Assembly: GCA_902762435.1 (NCBI GenBank)
Contig: CACWOH010000007.1
Location: 62,001-126,000, forward strand
From: an uncultured Bacteroidia bacterium
GTDB lineage: Bacteria > Bacteroidota > Bacteroidia > Bacteroidales > UBA932
DNA: 64,000 bases
Direction: 5' to 3'
Shown: positions 24,254 to 34,933 of the stretch, one piece after another
Numbering within the stretch: the stretch's first letter is position 1
Layout: every line of letters begins with the position of its first letter
Made by a program: the position numbers and the translations under genes
Notes under the pieces: generated by a model
The model's input: the letters and a program-made list of their open reading frames with translations, nothing else
Databases searched by the model: none
What the model was told of the DNA's origin: nothing

Positions 24254-25522
24254 CTATTCTTGCCAGACGGGCTCTCCGTCCTTGAGGGTCAATACGATGC
24301 GGCTTCTTACGCGCATTCCCGCGAACGGGGTGGCGCGGCCTTGGGAGAGGAATTCCGCCGGATCGACGGTCCACTGCGCGTCGGGGTCGATCACGGTAAG
24401 GTCGGCCGCGGCGCCGGGCTCCACCCGGCCGCCCGGCAGGCGGAAGGCCCGCCGCGGCCCCTCGGTGAGGGCCTCGACGATGCGCTCCAGCCGCACTTTC
24501 CCGGGGATGACCAGTTCCGTATAGAGCACCGGGAAGGCCGTTTCCAGGCCCACGATGCCCATCGCGCTGCCCGCCAGCCCGCGGGATTTCTCCTCGGCGG
24601 AGTGCGGGGCGTGGTCGGTGGCGACGGCGTCGATGGTGCCGTCGCGCAGGCCTTCGACCAGGGCCTCGCGGTCCTCGGCGCGGCGCAGCGGGGGATTCAT
24701 CTTGAAGCGGCCGTCCTCCTGCAGGTCGTCTTCGCACAGGACGAGGTAGTGCGGGGCGGTTTCGCAGGTAACGCGTACGCCGCGCGCCTTGGCGGCCCGG
24801 ATCAGCTCCACGCTCTCCGCACAGGAGATGTGGCAGACGTGGTAGCGGCAGCCGGTTTGCTCCGCGAGCTGCAGGTCGCGGGCGATCTGGCCCCACTCGC
24901 TTTCGGAGCAGATGCCCCGGTGGCCGTGTGCGGCGGCATAGCGGCCGTCGTGGATGTAGCCGCCGCGAAGCAGCGCGTTGTCTTCGCAGTGGGCGGCGAG
25001 GATAACGTCCTCGCGGGCGGCGGCTGTCATCGCGGCGCGCATCATAGCGTCGTCCTGCACGCCGCTGCCGTCGTCGGAGAAAGCGCAGCAGTGCCCCTTC
25101 AATGCGGCGAAGTCAGTGAGTTCCAGACCTTTGCGGCCACGGGTGATGGAACAGTAGGGGAGCACCTCGATGCAGGCGTCCCGGTCGATGATCTCCTGCT
25201 CCAGGGCCAGGGTTTCCGGGGTGTCGGGCACGGGAGCCAGGTTCGGCATCGCGCATACGGTGGTGTAGCCTCCGCGGGCGGCCGCGCGCGAACCGCTGCG
25301 GATGGTCTCCTTGTAGCTCTGCCCGGGCTCGCGGAAGTGCACGTGCAGGTCGGTGAATCCGGCGCAGACCAACTTTCCGCGGCAGTCGGTCACCCCGGCC
25401 CCGGACGCCTCCACGATGTCCGGCCCGATGGCGGCGATGCGGCCGTCCCGGACGAGCACGTCGGCCTTGCGGCGGCCGGTGCCGTCGACTAGGACGCCTC
25501 CCTTGAGCAGCCGGTCCGTCAT
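24254..25522 (-). CDS. pyrC: Dihydroorotase
   Basis: A 422-residue class I dihydroorotase cyclising carbamoyl aspartate. The zinc-binding DLHVHFREPG motif is near residues 58-67, a second metal/substrate region AAHCEDNALL near 173, HVCHISC near 227, and the catalytic Asp in VATDHAPHS near 299-307. Length fits the family. It overlaps the 3' end of an MgtC-type gene by 4 nt (ATGA), so expression of the pyrimidine genes appears coupled to that membrane protein. Confidence 0.95.
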   Translation of the reverse strand: MTDRLLKGGVLVDGTGRRKADVLVRDGRIAAIGPDIVEASGAGVTDCRGKLVCAGFTDLHVHFREPGQSYKETIRSGSRAAARGGYTTVCAMPNLAPVPDTPETLALEQEIIDRDACIEVLPYCSITRGRKGLELTDFAALKGHCCAFSDDGSGVQDDAMMRAAMTAAAREDVILAAHCEDNALLRGGYIHDGRYAAAHGHRGICSESEWGQIARDLQLAEQTGCRYHVCHISCAESVELIRAAKARGVRVTCETAPHYLVLCEDDLQEDGRFKMNPPLRRAEDREALVEGLRDGTIDAVATDHAPHSAEEKSRGLAGSAMGIVGLETAFPVLYTELVIPGKVRLERIVEALTEGPRRAFRLPGGRVEPGAAADLTVIDPDAQWTVDPAEFLSQGRATPFAGMRVRSRIVLTLKDGEPVWQE

Positions 25523-26148
25523 TCCATGCTCTCCACTTGTACGCCGGAGAGCGCGGACAGGCGCTGCAGCAGGGCGATGGGTTTCTCTTTCTTCTTGACC
25601 AGGAGGCCGATCTCCGCCTTGAAGCCGCCTTCCTGGCGGTTGAGGGAGAACCAGCTCACGTCCTTGCCCAGCGATTCGACGGCGGCCGCCAGGGCCTTCT
25701 CGTCCTTGCCGGACAGGGTGACGTTCACCTGGCGCTCGCCCAGGTTGGTGCTGTAGAAGTGCAGGGCTTCCATGCAGATGAGGACGAGGATGGTGCAGAG
25801 GATGGCCATTTCATACATCCCGCTGCCCATCGCCAGTCCCATGGCGCCGGTGACCCAGAGCCCGGCCGCGGTGGTCAGGCCGCTGATGTGCCGGTTCTTC
25901 ATGATGATGCCGCCGCCCAGGAAACCCAGACCTCCCACGACGCCGGCGGCGACCCGGGCGGCGTCGAACTTGTCGGAGCCTCCGAAGCCGTACTGGGAGA
26001 TGATCATGAACAAGGCGGATCCCAGCGCTACCAGCAGGTGGGTCCGTACGCCGGCTCCCTTGCCGCGTATCTCGCGTTCATAGCCGATGGCGGCGCCGAA
26101 CAGGGCGGCTCCCACCATCCGGACGGTCAGTTCCAGTGCAAATGTCAT
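25519..26148 (-). CDS. MgtC/SapB family membrane protein
   Basis: A 209-residue protein with an N-terminal MgtC domain of about five membrane helices. GAAIGYEREIRGKGAGVRTHLLVALGSALF (named in part) near 17-46 is the family signature with the conserved Arg/Glu pair, and RVAAGVVGGLGFLGGGII near 85-102 is the second. A cytosolic C-terminal ACT-like domain (about 130-209) follows. MgtC proteins are linked to Mg2+ limitation and membrane potential. Its place inside a pyrimidine operon, 18 nt after the deformylase gene and overlapping pyrC, is unusual. Confidence 0.85.
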   Translation of the reverse strand: MTFALELTVRMVGAALFGAAIGYEREIRGKGAGVRTHLLVALGSALFMIISQYGFGGSDKFDAARVAAGVVGGLGFLGGGIIMKNRHISGLTTAAGLWVTGAMGLAMGSGMYEMAILCTILVLICMEALHFYSTNLGERQVNVTLSGKDEKALAAAVESLGKDVSWFSLNRQEGGFKAEIGLLVKKKEKPIALLQRLSALSGVQVESME

Positions 26149-26166
26149 ATCTTCTTCATTTTGTTG

Positions 26167-26862
26167 TCAAGCTTCCGGGCCGTACAGCCAGCGGGGTTTG
26201 TCATAGGCGCCTTCCGCCTCGTAGGGGGCGCGCTCGTCCAGCCACGCCTGGTTGACGAAGACCGTGTCGGCGCGGTCGGTGTAGAGGATGCCGTCCAGAT
26301 GGTCGATCTCGTGCTGGAAGATGATGGCGGTGAAGCCGTGGACGGTGTCGGTGACGGCCTGCAGGGTCTGCGGGTCCGTCCAGGATACGACCACGCCCTC
26401 GCTGCGGGGCACGATGCCGCGCATGCCGGGGATGGACAGGCAGCCTTCCGGCCCCCGCACGGTATCGCCCAGGTGTGCCAGGATCCGGATGTTGGGATAG
26501 ACCTCGAAGGGCTCGCCCGGCTTGTCCAGGCGCTGGACGGCGACGACGCGGCGCCGCAGGCTCACCTGGGGCGCCGCAATGCCCACGCCGCCCTGTTGCG
26601 GGGAGCGGACGGTGGCGAGCATCTTGGTGCTGAGCATCGACAGGAGGTCGCTGCGCAGTTCCTCCTCCGAGAGGTCCCGGCAGGTGGCGCGCAGTTCCAG
26701 GCTGTCCATGAATTCGCTGGTGACGAAGACGTACATGACGCTGTCGGACATCGTGATGACGGTGCGTTCCCACACTTCGAAGGGGCCCTGAAGCTTACGG
26801 GGGCTGCCGCAAGCGAGCAGAAGCGCGGCCAGGACGGCGATGAGAAGGAAACGTGCTTTCAT
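26167..26862 (-). CDS. Peptide-deformylase-like lipoprotein with intact active site
   Basis: A 231-residue protein with a lipoprotein signal (LLLAC, Cys18) followed by a peptide deformylase domain from about residue 55. All three deformylase motifs are intact: GVGIAAPQ (92-99), EGCLS with metal ligand Cys141, and HEIDH with His184, Glu185 and His188. Ordinary deformylases are cytosolic and remove formyl from nascent chains; this one should sit on the outer side of a membrane, where its substrate is unclear (released formyl-peptides are one option). The ATG at 26862 is chosen because it begins the signal peptide. Its -7 box is at 26879-26872. Confidence 0.82.
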   Translation of the reverse strand: MKARFLLIAVLAALLLACGSPRKLQGPFEVWERTVITMSDSVMYVFVTSEFMDSLELRATCRDLSEEELRSDLLSMLSTKMLATVRSPQQGGVGIAAPQVSLRRRVVAVQRLDKPGEPFEVYPNIRILAHLGDTVRGPEGCLSIPGMRGIVPRSEGVVVSWTDPQTLQAVTDTVHGFTAIIFQHEIDHLDGILYTDRADTVFVNQAWLDERAPYEAEGAYDKPRWLYGPEA

Positions 26863-26871
26863 ATCAAACAA

Positions 26872-26879
26872 CAAATATA
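26872..26879 (-). promoter_or_regulatory. -7 box for the def-mgtC-pyr operon
   Basis: Minus-strand TATATTTG, a match to TAnnTTTG, 9 nt before the deformylase ATG. It is the only clear promoter box seen upstream of the pyrimidine operon; no good -33 box is visible. Confidence 0.5.
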
Positions 26880-26957
26880 GGTAAAAAGGGAGTCTGCCCG
26901 CTTCCTTGAAACGAGAAGTTTTCAACAAGGAACAGGAAAATTTGTCGATAACTTACC

Positions 26958-26988
26958 TTGCAGGGTGTGCAGGATTGTTGTAAATTTG
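26958..26988 (+). promoter_or_regulatory. Bacteroides-type promoter of the purine operon
   Basis: TTG (26958-26960), 20-nt spacer, TAAATTTG (26981-26988), followed by purE at 27008. Leader length is about 14 nt. No purine riboswitch or PurR-like palindrome was recognised between promoter and gene. Confidence 0.65.
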
Positions 26989-27007
26989 CGCTTTAGTTAG
27001 TTTTGGT

Positions 27008-27475
27008 ATGAAAGTCAGCATCATCATGGGATCCAAGAGCGACTGGGATGTGATGTCAGCCGCCTGCGAAACCCTTGACCAGTTCGGGGTTCCCTACGAA
27101 AAGAAGGTTATCAGCGCCCACCGCACTCCGCAATTCTTCTGCGACTACATGGCCTCCGCCCGGGACCGCGGCGTAGGCATCGTGATCGCCGGTGCGGGCG
27201 GTGCCGCCCACCTGCCCGGGATGGCGGCGGCTTTGACCACGCTTCCCGTCATCGGCATACCCATCCGGAGCAAGGCGCTCAACGGCCTGGATTCCCTGCT
27301 GTCCATCGTCCAGATGCCTTCCGGCATCCCCGTCGCGACGATGGCGATCGACGGAGCGAAGAATGCCGCCCTTTATGCCGTTTCCATCCTCGCCCTCCAG
27401 GACCCGGCCCTCGCGGAGAAACTCGAGGAATTCCGGAAGAAACAAGCCGACAAAGTCCTCCAAACCGAGATCTAA
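27008..27475 (+). CDS. purE: N5-carboxyaminoimidazole ribonucleotide mutase, class I
   Basis: A 155-residue PurE. The [10 protein letters not shown] motif (8-17) binds the phosphate and ribose, and SAHRTP (41-46) carries the catalytic His; [11 protein letters not shown] and GIPIRS follow as in class I enzymes, which act on N5-CAIR produced by PurK. No purK gene is in the window. It is the first gene of the purine operon and lies 15 nt before purL. Confidence 0.95.
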   Translation: MKVSIIMGSKSDWDVMSAACETLDQFGVPYEKKVISAHRTPQFFCDYMASARDRGVGIVIAGAGGAAHLPGMAAALTTLPVIGIPIRSKALNGLDSLLSIVQMPSGIPVATMAIDGAKNAALYAVSILALQDPALAEKLEEFRKKQADKVLQTEI

Positions 27476-27490
27476 GCCAGAAGAACAGAG

Positions 27491-30400
27491 ATGAATTCCC
27501 ATCGCATTTTCGTAGAAAAGTATTCGGAGTTCCAGGTCGAGGCGCAGAGCCTCCGCAGCGAGTTCAACGAAAACCTTTCTCTCCACCTGCGTACCCTCCG
27601 TTACCTGAACGTCTATGACCTGTTCGGCTTTTCCGACGACCTGCTGGAGAAGTGCCGCTACACGGTTTTCGGCGAGGTGGTGACCGACCTCGTGTCGGAC
27701 GAATGCCCGCTCGAGGGCAAGAAATACCTGGCCGTCGAATACATCCCCGGCCAGTTCGACCAGCGGGCCTCCTCGGCCCTGGACTGCGTCCACCTGATCG
27801 ACCCGGCGGCCGACGTGCAGATCCGCTCGTCCCGCCTGCTCATCTTCGACGACGACCTGTCCGATGCGGACCTGGCGGCCATCCGCCACTATTACATCAA
27901 CGCGGTGGAGTCCCGTCCGAAGGACCTGGGCCGCCTGCAGCCGGAAGGGAAGGCCGAGGTGAAGCCCCTGGCGGACCTGACGGGCTTCACGAAGATGGCC
28001 CCCGCGGAGTACGCCGCCTTCTGCAGGGAGTGGGGCCTGGCGATGAACACCGACGACCTCGCCGAGGTGGTGCGCTATTTCACGCAGGAAGGGCGCGACC
28101 CGTCGGAGACGGAACTGCGCATCCTGGACACCTACTGGAGCGACCACTGCCGCCACACGACCTTCACCACCGAACTGACCGGCGTGAAGGTGGAGGACTC
28201 CTTCGTGAAGGAGGAGATCGAGGCGGAATACCGTGAGTTCCTCGACGTGCGCAGGGAGCTCGGCCGCGAGCACAAGAGCCTCTGCCTGATGGAACTCGCG
28301 ACGATCGGAGCGCGGGTGCTCCGCCGCCGCGGCCTGCTGGACGACATGGAGCAGAGCGAGGAGAACAATGCCTGCAGCATCTACGTGGACGTGGATGTGG
28401 ACGGCCGCCCGGAGAAGTGGCTGCTGATGTTCAAGAACGAGACGCACAACCATCCTACCGAGATCGAACCTTTCGGCGGCGCCGCCACCTGCCTGGGCGG
28501 AGCCATCCGCGACCCGCTGTCCGGCCGTGCCTACGTGTACCAGGCGATGCGCGTGACGGGTGCGGGCGACATCAACGCCGCCGTGAAGGACACCCTGCCC
28601 GGCAAGCTCCCGCAGCGGCTGATCAGCCGCAAGGCGGCCGCGGGCTATTCCAGCTACGGCAACCAGATCGGCCTGGCCACCACGCACGTCCGGGAAATCT
28701 ATCATCCCGGCTATACCGCCAAGCGCCTGGAAGTGGGCGCCGTGGTGGGTGCGGTGAAGGCGGAGAACGTGCGCCGCGAAAGCCCCGCGCCGGGCGACGT
28801 GATCCTGCTGCTGGGCGGCCGCACGGGCCGCGACGGCATCGGCGGTGCCACGGGTTCCTCGAAGGAGCATACCGGCACTTCGCTGGAGACCTGCGGCAGC
28901 GAGGTCCAGAAGGGCAACGCCCCGGAGGAGCGCAAGCTCCAGCGGCTGTTCCGCCGTCCCGAGGTGACGCGCCTCATCAAGAAATCCAACGACTTCGGCG
29001 CGGGCGGCGTGAGCGTCGCGATCGGCGAGCTCGCCCCCGGCCTGGACATCTGGCTGGACCGCGTGCCGGCCAAATACAGCGGCCTGAACGCCACCGAACT
29101 CGCCATCAGCGAGTCCCAGGAGCGGATGGCCGTGGTGGTGGAAGCAAAGGACCGCGCGGCGTTCGAGGCCTTCTGCGGCAGCGAGAACGTGGAGGTGACG
29201 CACGTCGCCGACGTGACGGACCGCGGCCGCATGCGGATGTTCTTCCACGGCGAGACGGTGGCCGACCTGTCCCGCGAATTCATCGACAGCGCCGGCGCGA
29301 AGCACTACGCCGAGGCCGCCGTGGGCACCGTCGAGGACATCGACCCGTTCCGCCGCGAGCCGGCGGGCGCTACCCTGCAGGAAAAGATGGCCGCCGTGAT
29401 GGCGGATCCCAACGTGGCCTCGCAGAAGGGCCTCGTGGAGATGTTCGACGCCACCATCGGCCGCTCGACCGTACTGATGCCTTACGGCGGCGCCCTGCAG
29501 TCCACAGAGACGCAGGTGTCCGTGCAGAAGCTTCCGGCGGACGGTTTCACCCGTACCGCCAGCATGATGGCCTTCGGCTACGATCCGTTCCTGACCAGCT
29601 GGAGTCCCTATCACGGCGCCGCTTATGCCGTGGTGGACGCCTGCGCCAAGGTCGCGGCGGCGGGCGGGGACTATTCCCGGATGCGCTTCTCCTACCAGGA
29701 GTATTTCGAGCGCATGACCGCGGACCCGCACAGCTGGGGAAAACCCCTTTCCGCGCTGCTCGGCGCCCTGAAGATGCAGCTTTCGTTCGGCCTGCCGTCC
29801 ATCGGCGGCAAGGACTCGATGAGCGGCACCTTCGAGCACATCAGCGTGCCGCCCACCCTGATCGCCTTCGGCGTGACCACGGTGGATGCGGAGCAGGTGC
29901 TCTCGCCGGAACTCAAGTGGGAAGGCAATAAACTCTACCTGATCAGGCACACCCCGCTGCCCAACCGGATGCCGGACACGGCGCAGCTGAAAGAGAACTG
30001 GCGGTTCATCCGTGAGCAGGCGGCCGCCGGCCGCATCGTCTCCGCCTGGGCGTTGGGCCGCGGCGGCGTGGCGGAAGGCCTCGCGAAGATGTCGTTCGGC
30101 AACCTGTTCGGGGTGGATGTCAACCTGGACGAACGGACGCTCTTCGACCTGGGCTACGGCTCCGTGATCGTGGAGTCCGAAGGGGAACTGGACTTCCCGG
30201 CGGCGGTGCTGCTGGGCGAAGTCACTTCCGGTGAGGACGGATACCTCCGGATCAACGGCGAGCGTGTCAGCCAGGACGCCCTGCTGGACGCCTATGCCGG
30301 CAAATACGCGAAGGTCTATCCCGCGAAAGTCCGGCCCGCGCATACGAAGCTCCTCAGCGGCATCAAGGCGGAAGGGAAGTACGAAGCGCCCTGCTGGAAG

Positions 30401-31222
30401 GGCCCCAAGGTCGATAAACCGCTCGTCTACATCCCGGTGTTCCCGGGCACCAACTGCGACTACGACACCGCCAAGGCCTTCCGCAAGGCGGGCGCGGAGG
30501 TGGAGTTCGGCGTGTTCCGCAACCTCACCGGGGCGGACGTCCTCCGTTCCATCGACGAGATGGCGGCCGCCATCGGGCGCTGCCAGGTCCTGATGCTCGC
30601 TGGCGGTTTCTCCGCGGGCGACGAACCGGACGGAAGCGGCAAATTCATCGCCAACGTCTTGAACAACAAGCTGGTGGCGCAGGCGATCGAGGCGCTTCTC
30701 GGGCGCGGCGGCCTGATCCTGGGCATCTGCAACGGCTTCCAGGCGCTGGTCAAGAGCGGCCTGCTGCCGTACGGCCACCTCGGGATGGTCACGAAAGATT
30801 CCCCCACGCTGTTCCGCAACGACGTCAACCGCCACATCTCCCAGATGGCGACCACACGCGTGGCCACGACCCGCTCGCCCTGGCTCGCCGGGATGGCGGA
30901 GGGCGACCTGCACACCATCGCCGTCAGTCACGGAGAGGGCAAGTTCGTGGTCTCCGAGGCCCTGGCCCGGGAGCTTTTCGCACGCGGGCAGGTGGCCTTC
31001 CAGTACGCCGACCCGTTCAGCGGAGAGGTCACGATGGAGCCGCCCTACAACCCGAACGGCTCGTTCTACGCCATCGAGGGCATCGTCAGCCCCGGCGGGC
31101 AGATCCTCGGCAAGATGGGCCACAGCGAGCGCTGGGAGCCCGGCGTGTTCCGGAACATCGAGGAAGAGCTGGAGCAGCCGCTCTTTGAGAATGCAGTGAA
31201 GTATTTCAGGAAAAACCGATAG
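27491..31222 (+). CDS. purL: Phosphoribosylformylglycinamidine synthase, single-chain
   Basis: A 1243-residue single-chain FGAM synthase combining the two ATP-binding AIRS-like halves with a C-terminal glutaminase. Landmarks are HNHPTEIEPFGGAATCLGG (about 317-335), the second-half GKDSMSG near 776, and the glutaminase with nucleophile Cys in LILGICNGFQ (about 1076-1085), a catalytic His in GHSERW close to the C-terminus, and SHGEGKF. All glutaminase residues are intact, in contrast to PurF in the same operon. It converts FGAR and glutamine to FGAM. It follows purE by 15 nt and purC starts 2 nt after it. Confidence 0.95.
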   Translation: MNSHRIFVEKYSEFQVEAQSLRSEFNENLSLHLRTLRYLNVYDLFGFSDDLLEKCRYTVFGEVVTDLVSDECPLEGKKYLAVEYIPGQFDQRASSALDCVHLIDPAADVQIRSSRLLIFDDDLSDADLAAIRHYYINAVESRPKDLGRLQPEGKAEVKPLADLTGFTKMAPAEYAAFCREWGLAMNTDDLAEVVRYFTQEGRDPSETELRILDTYWSDHCRHTTFTTELTGVKVEDSFVKEEIEAEYREFLDVRRELGREHKSLCLMELATIGARVLRRRGLLDDMEQSEENNACSIYVDVDVDGRPEKWLLMFKNETHNHPTEIEPFGGAATCLGGAIRDPLSGRAYVYQAMRVTGAGDINAAVKDTLPGKLPQRLISRKAAAGYSSYGNQIGLATTHVREIYHPGYTAKRLEVGAVVGAVKAENVRRESPAPGDVILLLGGRTGRDGIGGATGSSKEHTGTSLETCGSEVQKGNAPEERKLQRLFRRPEVTRLIKKSNDFGAGGVSVAIGELAPGLDIWLDRVPAKYSGLNATELAISESQERMAVVVEAKDRAAFEAFCGSENVEVTHVADVTDRGRMRMFFHGETVADLSREFIDSAGAKHYAEAAVGTVEDIDPFRREPAGATLQEKMAAVMADPNVASQKGLVEMFDATIGRSTVLMPYGGALQSTETQVSVQKLPADGFTRTASMMAFGYDPFLTSWSPYHGAAYAVVDACAKVAAAGGDYSRMRFSYQEYFERMTADPHSWGKPLSALLGALKMQLSFGLPSIGGKDSMSGTFEHISVPPTLIAFGVTTVDAEQVLSPELKWEGNKLYLIRHTPLPNRMPDTAQLKENWRFIREQAAAGRIVSAWALGRGGVAEGLAKMSFGNLFGVDVNLDERTLFDLGYGSVIVESEGELDFPAAVLLGEVTSGEDGYLRINGERVSQDALLDAYAGKYAKVYPAKVRPAHTKLLSGIKAEGKYEAPCWKGPKVDKPLVYIPVFPGTNCDYDTAKAFRKAGAEVEFGVFRNLTGADVLRSIDEMAAAIGRCQVLMLAGGFSAGDEPDGSGKFIANVLNNKLVAQAIEALLGRGGLILGICNGFQALVKSGLLPYGHLGMVTKDSPTLFRNDVNRHISQMATTRVATTRSPWLAGMAEGDLHTIAVSHGEGKFVVSEALARELFARGQVAFQYADPFSGEVTMEPPYNPNGSFYAIEGIVSPGGQILGKMGHSERWEPGVFRNIEEELEQPLFENAVKYFRKNR

Positions 31223-31224
31223 TT

Positions 31225-31947
31225 ATGACCAAAGGCGCATTGATTTTCGAAGGGAACGAAAAGCAGGTCTTTGCGACGGACCATCCCGACCAGGTCATCT
31301 TCCGTTACAAGGACGTGACGGTGGCCTACAATAACGTGAAACGGGCCCGGTTCAAGGGGAAGGGCGCCCTGGACAACCAGATCTCCGCCATCCTGCTGGA
31401 CTACCTGAACCGCAACGGGGTGGAGACCCATTTCATCGAGGTCCTGGGCGAACAGGAACAGCTCTGCCGCAAGATCGAGATCATCCCCCTGCAGGTGGTG
31501 GTGCACAACCGGATCGCCGGCTCGCTGGCCGCCCGCCTGGGCGTGCCGGAGGGCTACCGTCATTCCAACGTCATCGTGGACCTTCGCTACAACAACGACG
31601 ACCTGGAGGATCCGTTCATCAACCGTGACCACGCCGTCGCCCTCGGCCTTGCCACGTACCAGGAACTGGACTGCATGTACAACGTCGCCCGCCGTGTGAA
31701 CGACCTGCTGAAGCCCCTTTTCCACAAGGCCGGCATCGAACTGGTGGACATGAAGATCGAGTTCGGCCGGGCTTCCGACACCGGGGCCATCATCATCTCC
31801 GACGAGATCAGTCCGGACACCTGCCGCCTCTGGGACGAGTCCACGGGGGAGCGCATGGACAAGGACCGCTTCCGCCTGGACCTGAGCCGCGTGGTGGAGA
31901 ACTACCGCAACGTCCTGAACCGTCTGAAACAAGTCACCGAATCATAA
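31225..31947 (+). CDS. purC: Phosphoribosylaminoimidazole-succinocarboxamide synthase
   Basis: A 240-residue SAICAR synthase of the compact bacterial type. The start (KGALIFEGNEKQVFATD) matches the family's glycine-poor ATP loop, VVVHNRIAGSL is near residue 91, and SDEISPDTCRLWD (about 192-204) is the diagnostic PurC signature. It joins CAIR and aspartate with ATP. It is separated from purL and purF by 2 nt and 1 nt, so the group is tightly co-translated. Confidence 0.95.
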   Translation: MTKGALIFEGNEKQVFATDHPDQVIFRYKDVTVAYNNVKRARFKGKGALDNQISAILLDYLNRNGVETHFIEVLGEQEQLCRKIEIIPLQVVVHNRIAGSLAARLGVPEGYRHSNVIVDLRYNNDDLEDPFINRDHAVALGLATYQELDCMYNVARRVNDLLKPLFHKAGIELVDMKIEFGRASDTGAIIISDEISPDTCRLWDESTGERMDKDRFRLDLSRVVENYRNVLNRLKQVTES

Positions 31948-31948
31948 T

Positions 31949-33307
<1,359 letters not shown>

Positions 33308-33320
33308 ATAATAATTAATA

Positions 33321-34367
33321 ATGATTAAAACTATGGCTAATTCCTACGAAAAAGCAGGTGTCAACCTGGAAGCGGGTTACGAGGTAGTCCGCCGCATCAA
33401 GCAGCATGTCGCATCTACGTCCCGCAAGGGTACGATGGGCAATATCGGAGCATTCGGCGGAATGTTCGACCTGTCCTCCCTCGGCTACAAGGAGCCGGTT
33501 CTCGTGAGCAGCACGGACGGCGTGGGCACCAAGCTCAAGATCGCCTTCACCCTGGACAAGCACGACACCGTCGGCATCGACGTGGTGGCCATGTGCGTCA
33601 ACGATGTGCTCGCACACGGCGCCGAGCCCATCTACTTCCTGGACTACGTGGCCCTGGGCCACAACATTCCCGAGAAGGTGGAGCAGATCGTGGCGGGTGT
33701 CGCCGAAGGCTGCCGCCAGGCTGGCTGCATGCTCGTGGGCGGCGAGACCGCCGAAATGCCGGGTATGTACGACTACGACGAATACGACCTCGCCGGTGCG
33801 GCGACGGGCGTCGTCGAGAAGAGCAAGCTCATCGACGGGTCCAAGGTCAAGGTGGGTGACGTCCTGGTGGGCATCGCCTCTTCGGGCGTGCACTCCAACG
33901 GCTTCAGCCTCGTGCGCAAGATCGTCGCCGACGGCCGGCATCACTACTCCGACCGCGTGCCCGAACTGGGCGGCCGCAAGCTCGGCGAGGTCCTGCTGAC
34001 CCCGACCAAGATCTATGTCAAGCAGGTGCTGGATGTCATCGCCCATTGCGACGTGCACGGCATGGCCCACATCACCGGCGGCGGTTTCGACGAGAACATC
34101 CCGCGCTTCCTGCAGGAAGGCCAGGGCCTCGAGATCCGTGAGGGGACCTGGGAGATTCCCGTGATCTTCCAGCTGCTGGAGAAGTGGGGCGGCGTGCCGC
34201 ACCGCGAGATGTTCAACATCTTCAACATGGGCGTCGGCCTGGTGATGGTGCTGGATCCTTCCGAGGCGCAGCAGGCCATCGACATCCTCGCTTCGCATGG
34301 CGAGAAGGCCTTCGTCATCGGCAAGGTCACGGACCAGCCGGGCGTGATGGACATCATCCTGAAATGA
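33321..34367 (+). CDS. purM: Phosphoribosylformylglycinamidine cyclo-ligase
   Basis: A PurM of 348 residues (344 if the ATG at 33333, MANSYEKAGV, is used; this second start matches the family better). Landmarks are SSTDGVGTKLKIA (about 63-75), DVVAMCVNDVLAHGAEP, GGETAEMPGMY and HITGGGFDENIPR. It closes the imidazole ring, FGAM to AIR. The short A+T-rich gap after purF (33308-33320) shows no hairpin. It overlaps purN by 4 nt (ATGA). Confidence 0.95.
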   Translation: MIKTMANSYEKAGVNLEAGYEVVRRIKQHVASTSRKGTMGNIGAFGGMFDLSSLGYKEPVLVSSTDGVGTKLKIAFTLDKHDTVGIDVVAMCVNDVLAHGAEPIYFLDYVALGHNIPEKVEQIVAGVAEGCRQAGCMLVGGETAEMPGMYDYDEYDLAGAATGVVEKSKLIDGSKVKVGDVLVGIASSGVHSNGFSLVRKIVADGRHHYSDRVPELGGRKLGEVLLTPTKIYVKQVLDVIAHCDVHGMAHITGGGFDENIPRFLQEGQGLEIREGTWEIPVIFQLLEKWGGVPHREMFNIFNMGVGLVMVLDPSEAQQAIDILASHGEKAFVIGKVTDQPGVMDIILK

Positions 34368-34933
34368 AAAAAAGGCTAGCGGTATTCGCCAGCGGGTCGG
34401 GCACCAACTTCGAAGCCATTGCACGGGCCTGTGCGGACGGCCGGCTGGACGCCGAGGTGGCGCTGATGGTCTGCGACAGGCCCGGCGCCGCCGTGGTGGC
34501 CCGCGCGGAGCGTTTCGGCGTTCCCGCCTTCGTCGCATCGCCGAAGGAATACGGCTCCAAGGCCGCTTTCGAGCGGGAGGTCATCCGCTGGCTGGACGCC
34601 GCCGGGATCGACCTGGTGTGCCTGGCGGGCTATATGCGCATCGTCTCCGACGTGCTGCTGGATGCCTACGGCGGCCGCATCATCAACATCCACCCCTCGC
34701 TGCTGCCCGCCTTCAAGGGGGCGCACGCCGTGGAGGACGCGGTGGCTTACGGCGTCAAGGTGTACGGCATCACCATCCATTGGGTGAACGCCGACCTGGA
34801 CGGGGGGAAGATCATCGCGCAGCGGGCCTTCGAATACGACGGGAACGACCCGGAAGAGGTGCACCGCATCGGTCAGAAGATCGAGCACGCATTGTACGTG
34901 GAAACCATCGATAAATTGTTGAAACAGAAGTAA
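34364..34933 (+). CDS. purN: Phosphoribosylglycinamide formyltransferase
   Basis: A 189-residue GAR transformylase using 10-formyl-THF. Landmarks are the N-terminal FASGSGTNFEAI (8-19) phosphate loop, the catalytic NIHPSLLPAFKG (about 107-118, Asn-His pair) and the catalytic Asp within HWVNADLDGGKII (about 137-149). The ATG at 34364 is the family start; translation open upstream of it is purM sequence in another frame. It overlaps purM by 4 nt and purH by 1 nt. Its cofactor would come from the FolD domain two genes downstream. Confidence 0.95.
   Translation: MKKRLAVFASGSGTNFEAIARACADGRLDAEVALMVCDRPGAAVVARAERFGVPAFVASPKEYGSKAAFEREVIRWLDAAGIDLVCLAGYMRIVSDVLLDAYGGRIINIHPSLLPAFKGAHAVEDAVAYGVKVYGITIHWVNADLDGGKIIAQRAFEYDGNDPEEVHRIGQKIEHALYVETIDKLLKQK

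Noticed and set aside
26989..27007. Purine riboswitch upstream of the purine operon
   Set aside because: Only about 14-20 nt separate the predicted transcription start and purE, too short for an aptamer; nothing upstream resembles one.
27056..31123. Very long open frame (over 1300 codons) on the minus strand opposite purL
   Set aside because: The plus strand carries a complete, conserved PurL. High G+C at third positions clears stops on the opposite strand; the translation is His/Arg/Val-rich with no motif.
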